From Rhododendron vialii (lineage: Eukaryota; Streptophyta; Magnoliopsida; Ericales; Ericaceae): 64,000 nt of DNA. Each line of letters begins with the position of its first letter. Position 1 is the stretch's first letter. A program made the translations under genes and the position numbers. The notes below the pieces were generated by a model. It did not search any database and had not been told where the DNA came from. It saw only the letters and a list, made by a program, of their open reading frames with translations. This document shows, one piece after another, positions 44,277-55,861 of the stretch. The stretch lies in the NCBI RefSeq assembly GCF_030253575.1, contig NC_080557.1:5699001-5763000 (forward strand). Reading direction: 5' to 3'.

Positions 44277-45795
44277 AAGTCAGGATTCTTGTGATTATTA
44301 TTATTTTTGAAAAATTAGTGTAGCTTTGGTTATTTTTTAATCCCAAATTTATGATTATTTTGAGAACATGAATTCGAAGTAGTTAGTAAACATTATTTAG
44401 ACCAAAATATTTTCATTCAATGTTACTGGATTTGGTTTTTCTCTTATATTTGTGCATTTACGTTTTCAATTTATCTAGTCGAGATGAACCTTAAAAGTTA
44501 ACCAAAAAAAGTAAAATAGGTTTTCGAGATTTTTTCATTATTTTGATGGCTCTGCACTACACATTAATTTTGATTTTATCATTTACAATATTAGATTGTT
44601 AATTACTAATTCATCTAAAAACTTAAGTTGTTAGAGCTAGAGTTGAGAGAGGGACAATTTTATTATTTTTATATTCTCAACACGCCTCCTAACAAATAGA
44701 GAAGAAGCTTGAACTGATAGAGAAGAAGCAACTTTATCATTTATATCCTCAACATCATTGGCCCCAAGACACCAGTTCAATTAGAAATCAGATCTATCGA
44801 TGAACTCGTTCAAATGCTTAATTAATGACAGATCCTATTCGTGTATTCAAGCGTTAAGTTTGCCCATTAATTTATAAGTTATTCTTGGGCTCAATTCAAA
44901 TGGTTAGAACCATTCATAGTTTAGACCTCGTCAAGATCATCAACTACATCAAAAATAATTATGTTGCATCACAACACGCTTAATATATATTAAACCCAAA
45001 TCTATAAGATTTATGTTGATTGATATAGGACCAATATGAATTTTTGTATGATAGAAGACTCCACGAGCTCTGAAAAGTGAGCAGAAAAGTCCCACAAATT
45101 GACAAAACGTCCTGCCCCTGTTAGAAATTGGAGAGGAGCTGCCCCCTAGCTTAAAAAGTCCCATTTCAATTTCGACTTTCCAATATCAAAACTATGGGAC
45201 ATTTTCAGAAAATTCACCAAAGGAAAAGAATTCCCAAGAAAGGAACTAAAAAGGACTCGAAAACATGCTTTGATTTTTCTCTCCGAACCTTTTTTTAAAA
45301 TGTCAAATTTGATATCCCAGACTCCCAGTACCATAACCCAATAGAATATTCCAAGGAAAAGAGGTTAGACCGTAAGAATAGTAGGCATGAGCTTAACTTT
45401 TTTTTGGGTAATTAAGCATGAGCTTAACTTATTTCTTCATTTTGTGTGTTTTGTTCGTTTTTTCTGAATTTTTGTTAGATTCGTGAGAATTTTTTGGGAT
45501 TAATCATTCATCTCGACAAGAAGAGTCTAAAAAATACAAAATTGAGAGCAAAAGCAAAAAAAAAAAATTTACTAAAAACGAAAAAGTTGTCAAATTAAAC
45601 AACTGTCTTTTGAAGCTTTAAGTGTCATCTTATTTGAATTTTTTCAATATCGGTCCATGTTTTTATACTCTTTAATTTGTTGAGACGAGACGAACAACTA
45701 ACCCCTAAAATTATGTCAAAAGGCTAAAAAAAAAGTTACGAAAAGTAAAAAATACCGAAATAAGTTCCAGATTTATAAGTTTAAAAGAACGCAAC

Positions 45796-46012
45796 CTAAA
45801 TGCCAAGGGATTGGCCTAGTGATCAAGGTCTAAGACTTTTGGGTTTGCTACCTCCTAAGACTTCGGATTTGAAACCTTTCAGATGAAGACTTTTGCTCTG
45901 GATTTAATTAGGGACACGCGCAAGTGTGTGGTGAAATTGGTCTCCTGCATTGATCGAGGTGCGCTCAAGTTAGTCCGGATGGCAGAGTTTTCAAAAGACG
46001 AAGCTTCCAATA
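45796..46012 (+). mobile_element. SINE (Au-like), shared by both duplicate copies
   Basis: A-box-like GGATTGGCCTAGTGATCAAGG, B-box-like CGGATTTGAAACC, and a 3' end ATTGATCGAGGTGCGCTCAA, then GTTAGTCCGGA, as in plant Au SINEs. The matching copy at 50,718-50,945 means the SINE predates the duplication. Confidence 0.65.
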
Positions 46013-46545
46013 TGAAATCATGTTTTCTAGAGATTGGTTCTAATTAATTACGTTCTAATCTCCTCGCCGTGTAGTAAATATCTTTGCCTAATTTTTATCA
46101 CGCCAGCTTGGGAAGTGGAGATTTTTTGCAAAACACATATCCAACTTTACTTAAAAGAGACCCAAATTAAGTGGAATCTTTACAAGTAGACCCCACGTCA
46201 AGTTGATGATTTTGGCATACAAGAAAGCACTCTATCTATCTAAACCTTTTTATCAGTCTTCCCCATTTCCTATTGATCTAATTTTACAAAGAGAACCGTA
46301 AATAAGTTTTACGGGATGGATTCGGACCGTCCAAAATTGTTTTGGACGGTCCGAGTTTTAAACAAATTATTTCAGGGAAGAGTCCCGCTATTTAAACCGT
46401 GAATAAGTCTCTTTTTTACAAAAGGTGACATATCGGTTTGAAGTCGCCTTCTCAAAATTAGGGATTTCGAAATATAATCCCCAATCTCTTTATTGTGGTT
46501 TATTTCTACTTAGTTTTTGTTTGATTTGTATCATCTATAGTGACC

Positions 46546-47233
46546 TTTTTGTTTTTGTTTTTTGGGTCAAAATGGTAGGAAATTTCATTGATATGAAAAC
46601 AGCATATATATCGAACAACCAAAGAGGGTTATCTATCCCAGATAGAGACAACAACCACGAGGTCTAGATCCACAAACTTTGAACTCTAGAACCTCACAAA
46701 CCAACGTGGTGATCTCTTGATCACCAGCCAGCATCCATCATCGCGACCACGGTGGGCACATGAAGCATTCCGACTACTAGATCCCAACAACAGCAAACGA
46801 TATCCCAACAAAACCCTCAAAAATGCCGGAGAAAGACTCACAACATGAAATCGCACGGAGAGAAACGCTCTACAAAAGAAACCTAGAAAAGAAAAACAAA
46901 TAAAGAAAACAACAAAAATGAAATGGACCAGAAAGAAAATCTCACTATTAGCAACCAACCAAGCTAGCACTCCTACTTCGGCAAACAAGTGCACACGAAA
47001 GCGGACTCCGGTAGCCACATCCGCATGCGAATCACAAACCCGAGATGCAAAAGGCGGAGGAGGTGCAGCGGTGAAGAAGATGGGAGGGTCGAGGCGGCTG
47101 GCATTGAAGGGGGAGGGCAAGGTTTGGAGGGTGGTGGAGGGAGAAGGAAAGCCAACATGGAAATGGAGGGTAGTGAAGCGGCGGCTAGGGTTTGATTTCA
47201 AAGATGAAAGGCTGTGTAGTGTTATTTCTCAAT
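46546..47233 (-). mobile_element. LINE-related poly(A) insertion, minus strand, copy 1
   Basis: Flanks CTATAGTGACC (46535-46545) and CCATAGTGACC (47234-47244) are a near-perfect target duplication. The left edge is a T/G run (an inverted A-tail) followed by ATGGTAGGAAATTTCATTGATATG, the reverse of a plant L1-type 3' end. It contains a 171-codon minus-strand frame with no recognised domain, probably leader or 5' sequence of the element. Confidence 0.55.
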
Positions 47234-47956
47234 CCATAGTGACCGGTTTAATAGTCAACGAAATTCGATAAGCAATCTATATCTTACAGAAACCACCATC
47301 TTCCAATAACAACTTATAAAGTTAAGGGTGTCAGTCGATTTTGTTACTTCTTTAATTTCGACAATATTGTTCTCAAGTTTCAACTGTGTAAATTCCTGAA
47401 ATAACTCGAGAAAGTCCACTATTATCATCTCATTTATTAAGTTTTTTTTTTTTTTTTTTGCCCATAGGGAGCGCTAGACTTATCGAATCATTATAACAAA
47501 TTGTTGTTAATTGACGCCTCAACGTTTGATTGCACTTAGCTATCTCGTATCCTAACTATCGAACTTAAATTAATTTGTTGAGTCAATTAAATTGGTAAAC
47601 ATGATTCCAAATTATCAACGAAAACCGTCCTACGCAATGTGCATGAATCTCAATTTAGCTCACCAAAATTGAATCATTTGTAGTTAATTTCCAACTATAC
47701 TCAAACAAGACTCGAGTAGTAAATTTTTTTTTTTTAAATATCTTCTGAGTAGTATTGTTAATTTGCCTCAATATTGAATAGGATGAATTCGATTAAAAAA
47801 TTAAAAGATTAGGATGCAGGAGGATGCTCTCGAAACCCATGATTGGTTGATCAATCTAAACATCACGAAGTATCCCATAAGAAGAAAACCAGTCATTGCT
47901 TCTACCTGTTTTAGGCTGCCATTTTTAAGAAACTGGATACAACAAATAAATAGTTG

Positions 47957-48216
47957 AGATGCCGTTCCATTTTTTCTAAAAGAAGGTTTTGGGAAAAAGA
48001 CGGTAATTTTAAGGTCAAAAATCATATGTTTACGCAAATAATTTTTTTAAATAAATTTTCTACTAATATAGATTTTGTTTGATAGATTTCATTGAGATCT
48101 TTTAAATGATGCAAAAAAAATTAAAAAATTATTTTTTATTTTCATTATATTTAAATTTGAAATTACCTTGTTTTTGAAAAAAAAAAATTTTGAGAGAAAG
48201 CGGAACGGGGCTTCAA
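47957..48216. mobile_element. CCGTTCC-type MITE, only in copy 1
   Basis: Left CCGTTCC and right GGAACGGGGC are inverted; the interior (AAATCATATGTTTACGCAAATAAT, then TTTGATAGATTTCATTGAGATC) matches the MITE at 5,262-5,499. Copy 2 is continuous here (ATACCTGAGACCTATAGATG, 53,316). Confidence 0.65.
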
Positions 48217-49365
48217 ACCTGCAGATGATATGGTCATAAATTGACAAAAGAGTCCATCCGCTGAAAACGAATTTAGTATCCTATTAATCCAGCCATTCAT
48301 GAGAATTCCCCGTTAAGCAGTCTTAAGAACATTAAACAAATCAGCTGATTAATTGGAACATTAGCCTATTGTATTAAAGATACATTTTTTTATTGAGAGA
48401 AGGTTCTAAAGAATGAGGTTGTAAAAGCAATCGCTTTCAATTAAGCTGTACTTCTAGAATTGAATCCAGTATTTGAATCTTTGGTATTTGTAGAGATGCA
48501 CTCGGCAGCATCCCTTGTTCTTTTTTAAAGACCCTGTTTGTTTTCTTTAAAACGTCAGGATTCTTGTATTTTTTTTTTCCGAAAAATTTGGAACAACCTG
48601 TGTCAGTTGGTCTGCTTAATTCTTAGCTTAACCACATGACTCAAAAAATTAATCTCAAGTTATACAATAGCTGCTTGCATTTCCTTATAAATCATTCAAG
48701 AGTTTCCAAACTGGCTGATGTGGGACAGCTTGGGTTCTCACAATCTTCCCCCACTTGGACCGCAACATCCCCATTGCGCCCCAAGATCCATCACTTCCAC
48801 CCGCCAAGCGTTGTGAGACGAGTACTCGCTTAACCACAACAAGCACCTAGGGCTCATCCTATGAGACCCACCCAAGCACGAGAGAGCACCTCAAGCTTCT
48901 CACTTGTCAGGCTCACCCAACACGATTCAAATGTGTAAATTTTAATCATTCGGTTGGCGGTAAGATTTGAACATATAATCTATTGTCTGCTCTAATATCA
49001 TAGTAGTATTAACTACCAATTCATCTAAAAGCTTAAGAAAGGGGCAACTCATTTACATTAATTCTCAACATCATTGGCCGAAAGACACCAGTTCAATTAG
49101 AAATTAGATCGATCGATGAACTCATTCAAATACTTAATGACAGATCCTATTCAGGTATTGAAGCATTAAATTTGCCCATTAATGAGTTATTCTTGGGCTA
49201 AATTCAATGGTTAGAACCATTCATAATTTAGACTTCGTCAGAACCATCAACTACATTAAAAATCATGTTGAATTCGAAACGATTAATACCACCCAAATCT
49301 GCAAGGTTTATGTTCATTGATATAGGATCAACATGAATTTTTGTATGATTGATGACTCCACGAGG

Positions 49366-50422
49366 CACTACAAGAAAAATGAAAATTGGTGACGAAAAAG
49401 TGGCGACGAAATTTAATTTCGTCACTAAATGAGTATATTTGGCGACGAAAAAATAAATTCGTCACTGTTTTAACAACTTCCATGACAAAATAATTTCGTC
49501 ATCAATTATACTTGTTTAGCGATGAAAAAAATATTTTCGTCACCAAAGGGTACCCATTTGGTGACGAAATACATTTTTCATCACCGAAAGCTTAGAAAAG
49601 GTGACAAAATTATTTTTCGTCACCAAAGATAATCATTTGGTGACAAAATATATATTTTGTCGCCAAATGAGACCAATTTAGTAACGAAATATTTTTTTCG
49701 TCACCAAATGCTTAACTTTGGTGACGAAAAATAATTTCGTCACCATTTTAACGCTTTCAGTGACGAAAAATATATTTTGTCGTTAAATGAGTACCTTTCG
49801 TGACGAAATTTATGAATTGCGCTTTGTCACTAAATATATTTCGGACATAACTCTTAACTAAAAACTCCGATTAAGATAATTCAAATTAGGTTTGAACAAT
49901 AACTCATTTGCCTACAACTTTCATGTTTATCAAAATTGCTAATTTTAATGTTTAAAGGTTCAAAATTACGTTCGAAATATATTTTTATGTTAAACATATA
50001 TGTTATATATTAAATATTTCAAATATTTATTGAAAAGTGTGTCTGGTGCAGTTGGTCAGGGCTTATGCGAAAAACTCAAGGGACTCGGGTTCGAAACCCA
50101 GTAAGAACAAGAAAGAAGGATTTGTTCCCATATGAAAACGTCTTTTACAACGAAAAATTTCGTCACCGATGGGTCTTTCGTCGTCAAACAGCACAATAAG
50201 CGAGGAAAAAAATTTCGTCACCAATTATTCACTTTTTTGTAGCGAAATATTTCGTCATCAAAATGCACTATAGGTGACGAAAAATAGATTTCGTCATCAG
50301 GTAGGAATCCTCGACAACCTTTAGTCGACAAATTTTTTTTCGTCACCTATATTATTTGTGACGAAAAATATGCAATTTGTGATGATTTTCATTCGTCGCC
50401 TAATGTAATTTTTCTTGTAGTG
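49366..50422. mobile_element. non-autonomous CACTA element, 1,057 bp, in copy 2
   Basis: Ends CACTACAAGAAAAAT on both sides (inverted). Flanked by AGG (49363-49365 and 50423-50425). The interior is full of GGTGACGAAA / TTTCGTCACC motifs in both orientations, the subterminal repeats. No transposase. Copy 1 shows the uninterrupted site at 45,065 (CCACGAGCTCTGAAAA). Confidence 0.93.
50041..50112 (+). other. tRNA-like / pol III promoter-like segment inside the CACTA element
   Basis: TCTGGTGCAGTTGGTCAGGGC resembles a tRNA D-arm/A box and GGGTTCGAAACCC a perfect B box with T-stem, spaced about 45 nt apart. No complete acceptor stem is evident, so a tRNA pseudogene or SINE head rather than a functional tRNA. 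Confidence 0.55.
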
Positions 50423-50717
50423 AGGTCTGAAAACTGAAAAGGAAGCCGAAAAGTCCCACAAATTCACAAAACGTCCAATCCTGTTAGAAATTGGAGAGCT
50501 TGAAAAAGTCCCATTTCAATTTCGGCTTTCCAATATCAAAACTATGGAATATTTTCAGAAATGCACAAAAGGAAAAGAATTTCCAAAAATGCTGGAACTA
50601 GAAGGTCTCCAACACATGCTTTGATTTTTCTCTCCGAACCTTTTTTCAAATGTCAAATTTGATATCCAATACCATAAGCCCAATAGGTTAGAATAGCAGC
50701 GCATGAAGCTTCCAATC

Positions 50718-50945
50718 TGAACGCGAAGCGGTTGGTCCAGAGGTCGAGGCTTGAGACTTCAAAATTTGCTTCCTCTTAAATGTTTCGGGTCAACTCCTTT
50801 GAGACCAATTCATGTAGAGTTTTGCTCTAGTTTTAATTAGAGGACACGCGTAAGTGGGCAGTGGGATTGGTCTCCTAAATTAATCGAGGTGCGCTTAAGT
50901 TAGTCGGAACACCTGAGTTATTTACAAAAATGCAGCTTCCAATCT
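50718..50945 (+). mobile_element. SINE (Au-like), copy-2 counterpart
   Basis: Matches 45,796-46,012: GCGGTTGGTCCAGAGGTCGAGG, then TTAATCGAGGTGCGCTTAAG, GTTAGTCGGAACACC. Ends in an A-rich stretch. Confidence 0.65.
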
Positions 50946-51064
50946 GAAATCGTGTCTTTTCTTAAGATAGATTCTAATTAATTACGTTCTAATCTCCTCG
51001 CCGTGTAATAGATATCTTTACCTAATTTTATCATGCCAGCTTGCTTGGGAAGTGGAGATTTTTT

Positions 51065-51278
51065 AAACCTCAAAGGGTTCAGCCAAATGATTGTGAGAAA
51101 GTAACAAGCGCCTTTCAATGAGGTCACATGTTTCATTCTCACGGAAGCCAAACATTCCAAAATTTCAGAGCACTGGGGTTATGTCTAATCGTTATTTTCA
51201 GGACCCCAGAATTAGTCCAGAATTAGTCAAGCTGCAGACAAGTTGGCTCGGACATCCGGTATTTAAAAAAAAAAAAAA
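51065..51278 (+). mobile_element. SINE (Au-like) with A-tail, only in copy 2
   Basis: Flanked by AGTGGAGATTTTTT (51051-51064) and AGTGGGAGATTTTTT (51279-51293); copy 1 has a single AGTGGAGATTTTTT near 46,115. Head GGGTTCAGCCAAATGATTGTG with GAGGTCACATGTTTCATTC (A and B box positions); 3' end AGTCAAGCTGCAGACAAG, then TTGGCTCGGACATCCGG and a run of about 15 A. Same family as the minus-strand copies at 62,345 and 63,905. Confidence 0.85.
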
Positions 51279-52170
51279 AGTGGGAGATTTTTTGCAATAC
51301 ATATCCAACTTTACGTAGAAGCTAGTGACCAATTAAGTGGAATCTTTAGAAGTAGACCCCACTTCAAGTTGATGATTTTGGCATACAAGAGAGAACTCTA
51401 TCTAAGCCTTTTATTCCCCTCTTCTTATTGATCTAATTTTACAAAAGGTTACATATCGGTTTGAAGTCACCTTCTCAAAATTAGGGCTTTCGAAATCTAA
51501 TCCCCAAGCTCTTTATTGTGGTTCGTTTTCTACTTAATTTTTGTTTGATTTGTGTCATCTGTAGTTGCTTTTCAAATCCCCTTTCCAAAAAGTTGCTTAA
51601 AAATTGGTTGATTTTTTTTTCTTTTCTAAAAACCGACCACCGAATGAACGAACAAACCACTCCAAGTAACACACTGAACCGAAAGGTCACTTCTTCTGAT
51701 CGTTCAGTGTCAGGGTGCAAAATTCAAAAATTGACTTGGCTTGTTTAGTGCAAAAAGTACGCAGAACCGACCAAAATGAACTGATTTCATCTTAGACTAA
51801 AAGCTAATGTTTCCAAATGGATAAGTACAACATCCCAAATTGAAGGAAAATTAACATTTGATGTTGAGGCAAATGCTTCACGACACCCTCCATGTTGTTC
51901 GGCAAAATCGTAATGCACATTTTTATAAAAGTAAAACAAAAAATACGATTGGAATATTCTATAAATGGAAGTGTAATTTTTCACGATTATTACGAAAACT
52001 TAATAAGCACTAAGAATGAGTACGTACTAGTGTAATTTGTTGAGGGGATAGTACTGCAAATATGGAAACATCAAACTTGTCCATCAATAATGCCTGCTCC
52101 GATATTTAGGCTTCTCAAGTCAGATTCCGAGTTTGGTTGCCTACTAGTCCACTCTATAAAGTCATAAAAA

Positions 52171-52344
52171 TCTACATAATAAAGGAGAACGATTTTTAAA
52201 TTTTATCTCTCTATAAATCTTAACCATTGATTTGTTTCATAAATCTTACAGCTCTTCCTCTCTTTCTCAAACAATATTAATTGCACAATTGTCACTAATT
52301 AAATCTCACGTTGCGCCGTGCCTTCAGGCACGGTCAAATCCTAG
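52171..52344 (+). mobile_element. short non-autonomous Helitron
   Basis: Starts TCTACATAATAAAGG after an A. Ends with a 7-bp hairpin (CCGTGCC-TTCA-GGCACGG, 52316-52333) seven bases before CTAG, then host T. TC start, subterminal hairpin, CTRR end and A^T insertion are the Helitron rules. 174 bp, no ORF. Confidence 0.75.
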
Positions 52345-53123
52345 TATAAAGATATAAAAGGAAAAAAAATCAAAGTTACAAAATGTCCTTTTAGCTTGAA
52401 TTATATTAAAAAATCAAAATTCAAATGTAACTTTGGTTATATTGTTTTTTGATTAGCACAATCCAATTCAAAAATTAAAAATTTCTCCTTCCATTATTGA
52501 AGCAAATTCTTCAGTTAATTCACTGTACTTTAACTTATCCAAAACTCATTTTCAATGAAGCTTGTAGCAATTCACTTAATCTCTCTCATGACATGGTACT
52601 CCGAAAGTAAGTTTTCATCAACTTCAACTTAGAAAAACTCCTCATCACCAAAGCAACTCTGACCGGTATAGTTAACAAAATTCGATAAGTAATACACACC
52701 GTACGTTCACCACCATCTTCACAATAAGAACTTATAAAATTAAGGGTGTCGGCCAATTTTGTTGCTTCTCTCTTAACAATATTATTTTTAAATGTTTAAA
52801 TTCTTGGAATAATTCTGGAAATCATTTATTAAGTGTTTTCTTTTTTGGCCATAGGGAGCGCTAGCCTTATCGAATCATTAATTATAACAAAATTGTTTTT
52901 AATTGACGCCTCAACGTTTGATTGCACTTAGCTATCTCGTATCCTAACTATCGAACTTAAATTAATTAATTTGTTGAGTCAATTAAATTGGTAAACATGA
53001 TTCCAAATTATCAACGAAAACCGTCCCACGCAATGTGCTTGAATCTTAATTTAGCTCACCAAAATTGAATCCTTTGTAGTTAATTTCCAACTATACTCAA
53101 ACTAGACTCGAGTAGTGTGTGTA

Positions 53124-53126
<3 letters not shown>

Positions 53127-53155
<29 letters not shown>
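53127..53155. repeat. (AT)n microsatellite
   Basis: About 14 AT units, in place of a T-rich tract in duplication copy 1. Confidence 0.8.
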
Positions 53156-53156
<1 letters not shown>

Positions 53157-53420
53157 CTGAGTAGTATTATTAATTTGCCTCAATATTCTCAAAACCCATG
53201 ATTGGTTGATCGATCTAAACATCACGAAGTATGGAGTATCCCATAAGAAGAAAACCAGTCATTATTTCTACCTGTTTCAAGCTGTCATTTTTAAGAAACT
53301 GGGTACAACAAATAAATACCTGAGACCTATAGATGATGTGGTCATAAATTGACAAAAGAGTCCAGCTGCTAAAAGCGAATTTAGTATCCTATTAATCTAG
53401 CCATTCATGAGAATTCCTCG

Positions 53421-54332
53421 AAAGTGTCCAGCTTCCGTAACATAATTTAATAATCTCGTTAAGTATTTTATTGAAAACCGTTTCAAAAAAAAGTATTTTA
53501 TTGAAAAAATGCTCTCATACGAATATTTCAGGTGTGATAGCTTCTTATATACTCATATACGCTATACTACTGAATTGATTATCATGTCATTTTCTTGTTC
53601 GATTCGCCTTCATAATGAGATTTATTATCCCATTAAACCGAAATTTCATTTTATTCCCCCAGAAGGCTCCAGCTCCCATAACATAACTAAATAATTTGTT
53701 AAGTGTATATTCTATTAATCAAACGATTTCAATCAAAGAGTCCAGCTACCATAAAATAATTTAATTAGTGGTATCGCAAGTATTCTAGTATTAAACTACG
53801 ATTTCAACATTTTTCAATAAAAGGGACAAATATTCTTTAAGCCATGCTGACGTAATATTACTATCTGTTTTTGTTGGGAGAACAAAAAAAAATTCATTAA
53901 TAACAACAAAATTACCATCAACGGTAAATGGTAGATTTTCCACCACTTTCCCACGAAACTCATCCCCAAGAAAACATCATGAAAGATTTTTCCTCCACCT
54001 TCCCACGAAACTCGAACCCAAAGAAAACGTCATGGGGACATGTAGGGTGGGGGGGCTATAGTTTCAGACGTGAAGACTGGGGCAATATTACCGTTGGTTT
54101 GACAATTGACTTTGGAAATTGGAAAGAGCCACCAATAATAGCCCACAGACTTTTATGCCCAAACTTGTGTGCGTTGCGTGTGCTGCTGCTGCAGGAAGTG
54201 GGTATTAGTCTTTGCACGCCGGAATCTTCTTAACCTAACCCATGGTATGGGAAACAGAGTAAACAAAAAACTAACGGCTCTCTCCAACATTTGGGACCAG
54301 TTTTGGGGGATGAATTTAACAGTAAAGATTGA
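53421..54332. other. intergenic DNA
   Basis: No convincing gene. A short direct repeat CACCACTTTCCCACGAAACTC / CACCTTCCCACGAAACTCGA occurs at about 53,940 and 53,995. Confidence 0.35.
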
Positions 54333-54602
54333 GGTACAGCAGCGCTGTACAACAGCTTAGTACAGATGAATTTTGCGTCCGTCTTGGGTTCCGTAAAGAT
54401 GATCGGAATCGCTTATTTTGTTTAAAACATATTATTTACGGTCATTGTAAAAAATCATCTCAATCCGATATCGGTAAAAAGCGTTTACGAATCATCCAAC
54501 TTTGCTTCAGAATCAAAATGAGCGGCTTTGATCATCTTTGCAAGACCCGAAACGGGTGCAAAACTCATCTGTACTGAGTTACTGTACAACCGCTGCTGTA
54601 CC
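54333..54602. mobile_element. MITE with GGTACAGCAGCG ends
   Basis: 270 bp. Left GGTACAGCAGCG, then TGTACAACAGCTTAGTACAGATG; the right end carries the inverse (CATCTGTACTGAG, then ACTGTACAACCGCTGCTGTACC). No ORF. Target duplication not certain. Confidence 0.7.
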
Positions 54603-55700
54603 ATTAGCAGCTCTCTGAATTTAAGGCTTCATGTGGAATACCCAAAAGCAATTCAGATCTTTGAATATTTTAAGAAAAATTATTTTCACTCTCCTTTTTT
54701 AACTATTCATATATTCTTTTTTTTTTAATCCACAAGAATTTACTATATTGTTTTTGAATGTGTGAAAAAGTGTATTGAATGAATGACAAGGTAATAAATT
54801 TAAGAGAATAAATACGAAAAATGTAGTGTAAATTGTAAAAAGAGAAGTGTGAAAATCAATTTTTTATCTCAATTATTATTTTTTTTTTACCAATTTATGC
54901 ACATTTCAATTAACCCTGGGGATCAATTACATGGTCTATCAACGAGAGCAATCTAATGCCAACCTTTTAGTTGTTAACTAACGAGAAAATATAGTTGAAT
55001 TTGTAAGCTCCAAAAAGCTGCAATCCATTTTTGGTTGATAATTTCATTTACAAAATACATATTCATTTATATTTCATTTTTATCGAGTTGTAATTTTATC
55101 CAACTAATAAATCTAAGCGATTGGCCAATTGGTCTTGGACTACGTTTAAGGGTTTGCCTCTTCTTAACGTCTCAAGTTCGATTCTCATTATCATCAACTC
55201 TTAGAATAGCCAAATTTTCATATGCAAGAATGTGAAACGATTACGAGAGCAAATTAAATACACACTGCATCACCAAAAAAAATTAAAAAAGTAAAACAAG
55301 ATAAATTTATGCATAGCTCAATTGATCTTTAGGCACAGCTTTTGGTTTCTGAGCAATTTGTGTCAGTCCATTTGACAAAATTTATGCTTCCATTTTTCTG
55401 CAAAAAATAAACTTTCATATTTCTAAAATTAAGAAAATATCAATAAAAAAATTAGATGTCAGATAATGACTTTGGAATTCTCCCAACAAGGATTTCTAAT
55501 TATTTCCTGATTATAATAGTTTCAATTCTCTCTCTCTCTCCAACCGTCGCGATCTCCAATTCTGTGGAGCTGTTCCCACTTTTTATTATCTTCAGACATT
55601 CAATACTGCCAGCTCCCCAAATAAAATTAAAAATATCTCTCTGTACTGTTCCAAAAATAAACATCCATAATTACCGAAATACCCCCCGCCATCGGGTCCT
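54603..55700. other. intergenic DNA, possible SINE head
   Basis: No gene. 55,112-55,190 has GATTGGCCAATTGGTCTTGG and CAAGTTCGATTCTC spaced like pol III A and B boxes, probably an old SINE (plus strand). Confidence 0.4.
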
Positions 55701-55707
55701 AATGTCC

Positions 55708-55714
55708 TATAAAT
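55708..55714 (+). promoter_or_regulatory. TATA box of the larger serine-rich-family gene
   Basis: CCTATAAATG about 150 nt before the ATG, giving a start near 55,740 and a leader containing the (CT)n tract. Confidence 0.6.
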
Positions 55715-55814
55715 GCCCGGCTTGACTGAAGCTAAGTTTGCCAAACCAGACTCCCAAACCCACCTTTTTGGAAATACCTCTCTCTCTCTCCCCCCTTCCC
55801 CATCCCTCTCTCTG

Positions 55815-55846
55815 TAGACTCTCTCTCTCTCTCTCTCTCTCTCTAC
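55815..55846. repeat. (CT)n microsatellite in the 5' UTR
   Basis: About 14 CT units just before the coding start at 55,862. CT-rich leaders are common in plant genes. Confidence 0.8.
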
Positions 55847-55861
55847 TGAACCGAACCGAAC

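Larger units (their letters stand above)
43433..48312. repeat. tandem duplication, copy 1
   Basis: Collinear with 48,313-53,420. Matching anchors: AACATTAAACAAAT (43,455 / 48,329), GACACCAGTTCAATTAGAAAT (44,769 / 49,083), CTCGCCGTGTA (46,061 / 50,997), GACGCCTCAACGTTTGATTG (47,514 / 52,903) and the end GTCATAAATTGACAAAAGAG (48,232 / 53,340). Identity is clear but far from perfect, so the duplication is old. Neither copy holds a recognisable gene. Confidence 0.85.
48313..53420. repeat. tandem duplication, copy 2
   Basis: Second copy of 43,433-48,312, abutting it directly: copy 1 ends GAGAATTCCCCG and copy 2 begins TTAAGCAGTCTTAAGAACATTAAAC. It differs by a CACTA element, a SINE, an (AT)n microsatellite (53,127-53,155) and an extra segment holding a Helitron end. 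Confidence 0.85.

Noticed and set aside
46686..47201. 171-codon minus-strand open frame
   Set aside because: It lies within a poly(A)-type insertion with target duplications, is low complexity, and shows no domain. Treated as part of a LINE-related element, not a host gene.
44949..49425. Similar short frames in both copies of the tandem duplication (44,949-45,164 and 49,228-49,425)
   Set aside because: Conservation is explained by the DNA duplication; the two frames have different ends, and one is broken by the CACTA insertion.
50041..50112. Possible true tRNA gene
   Set aside because: A and B boxes are good but I could not build a complete acceptor stem and anticodon arm; kept only as tRNA-like.
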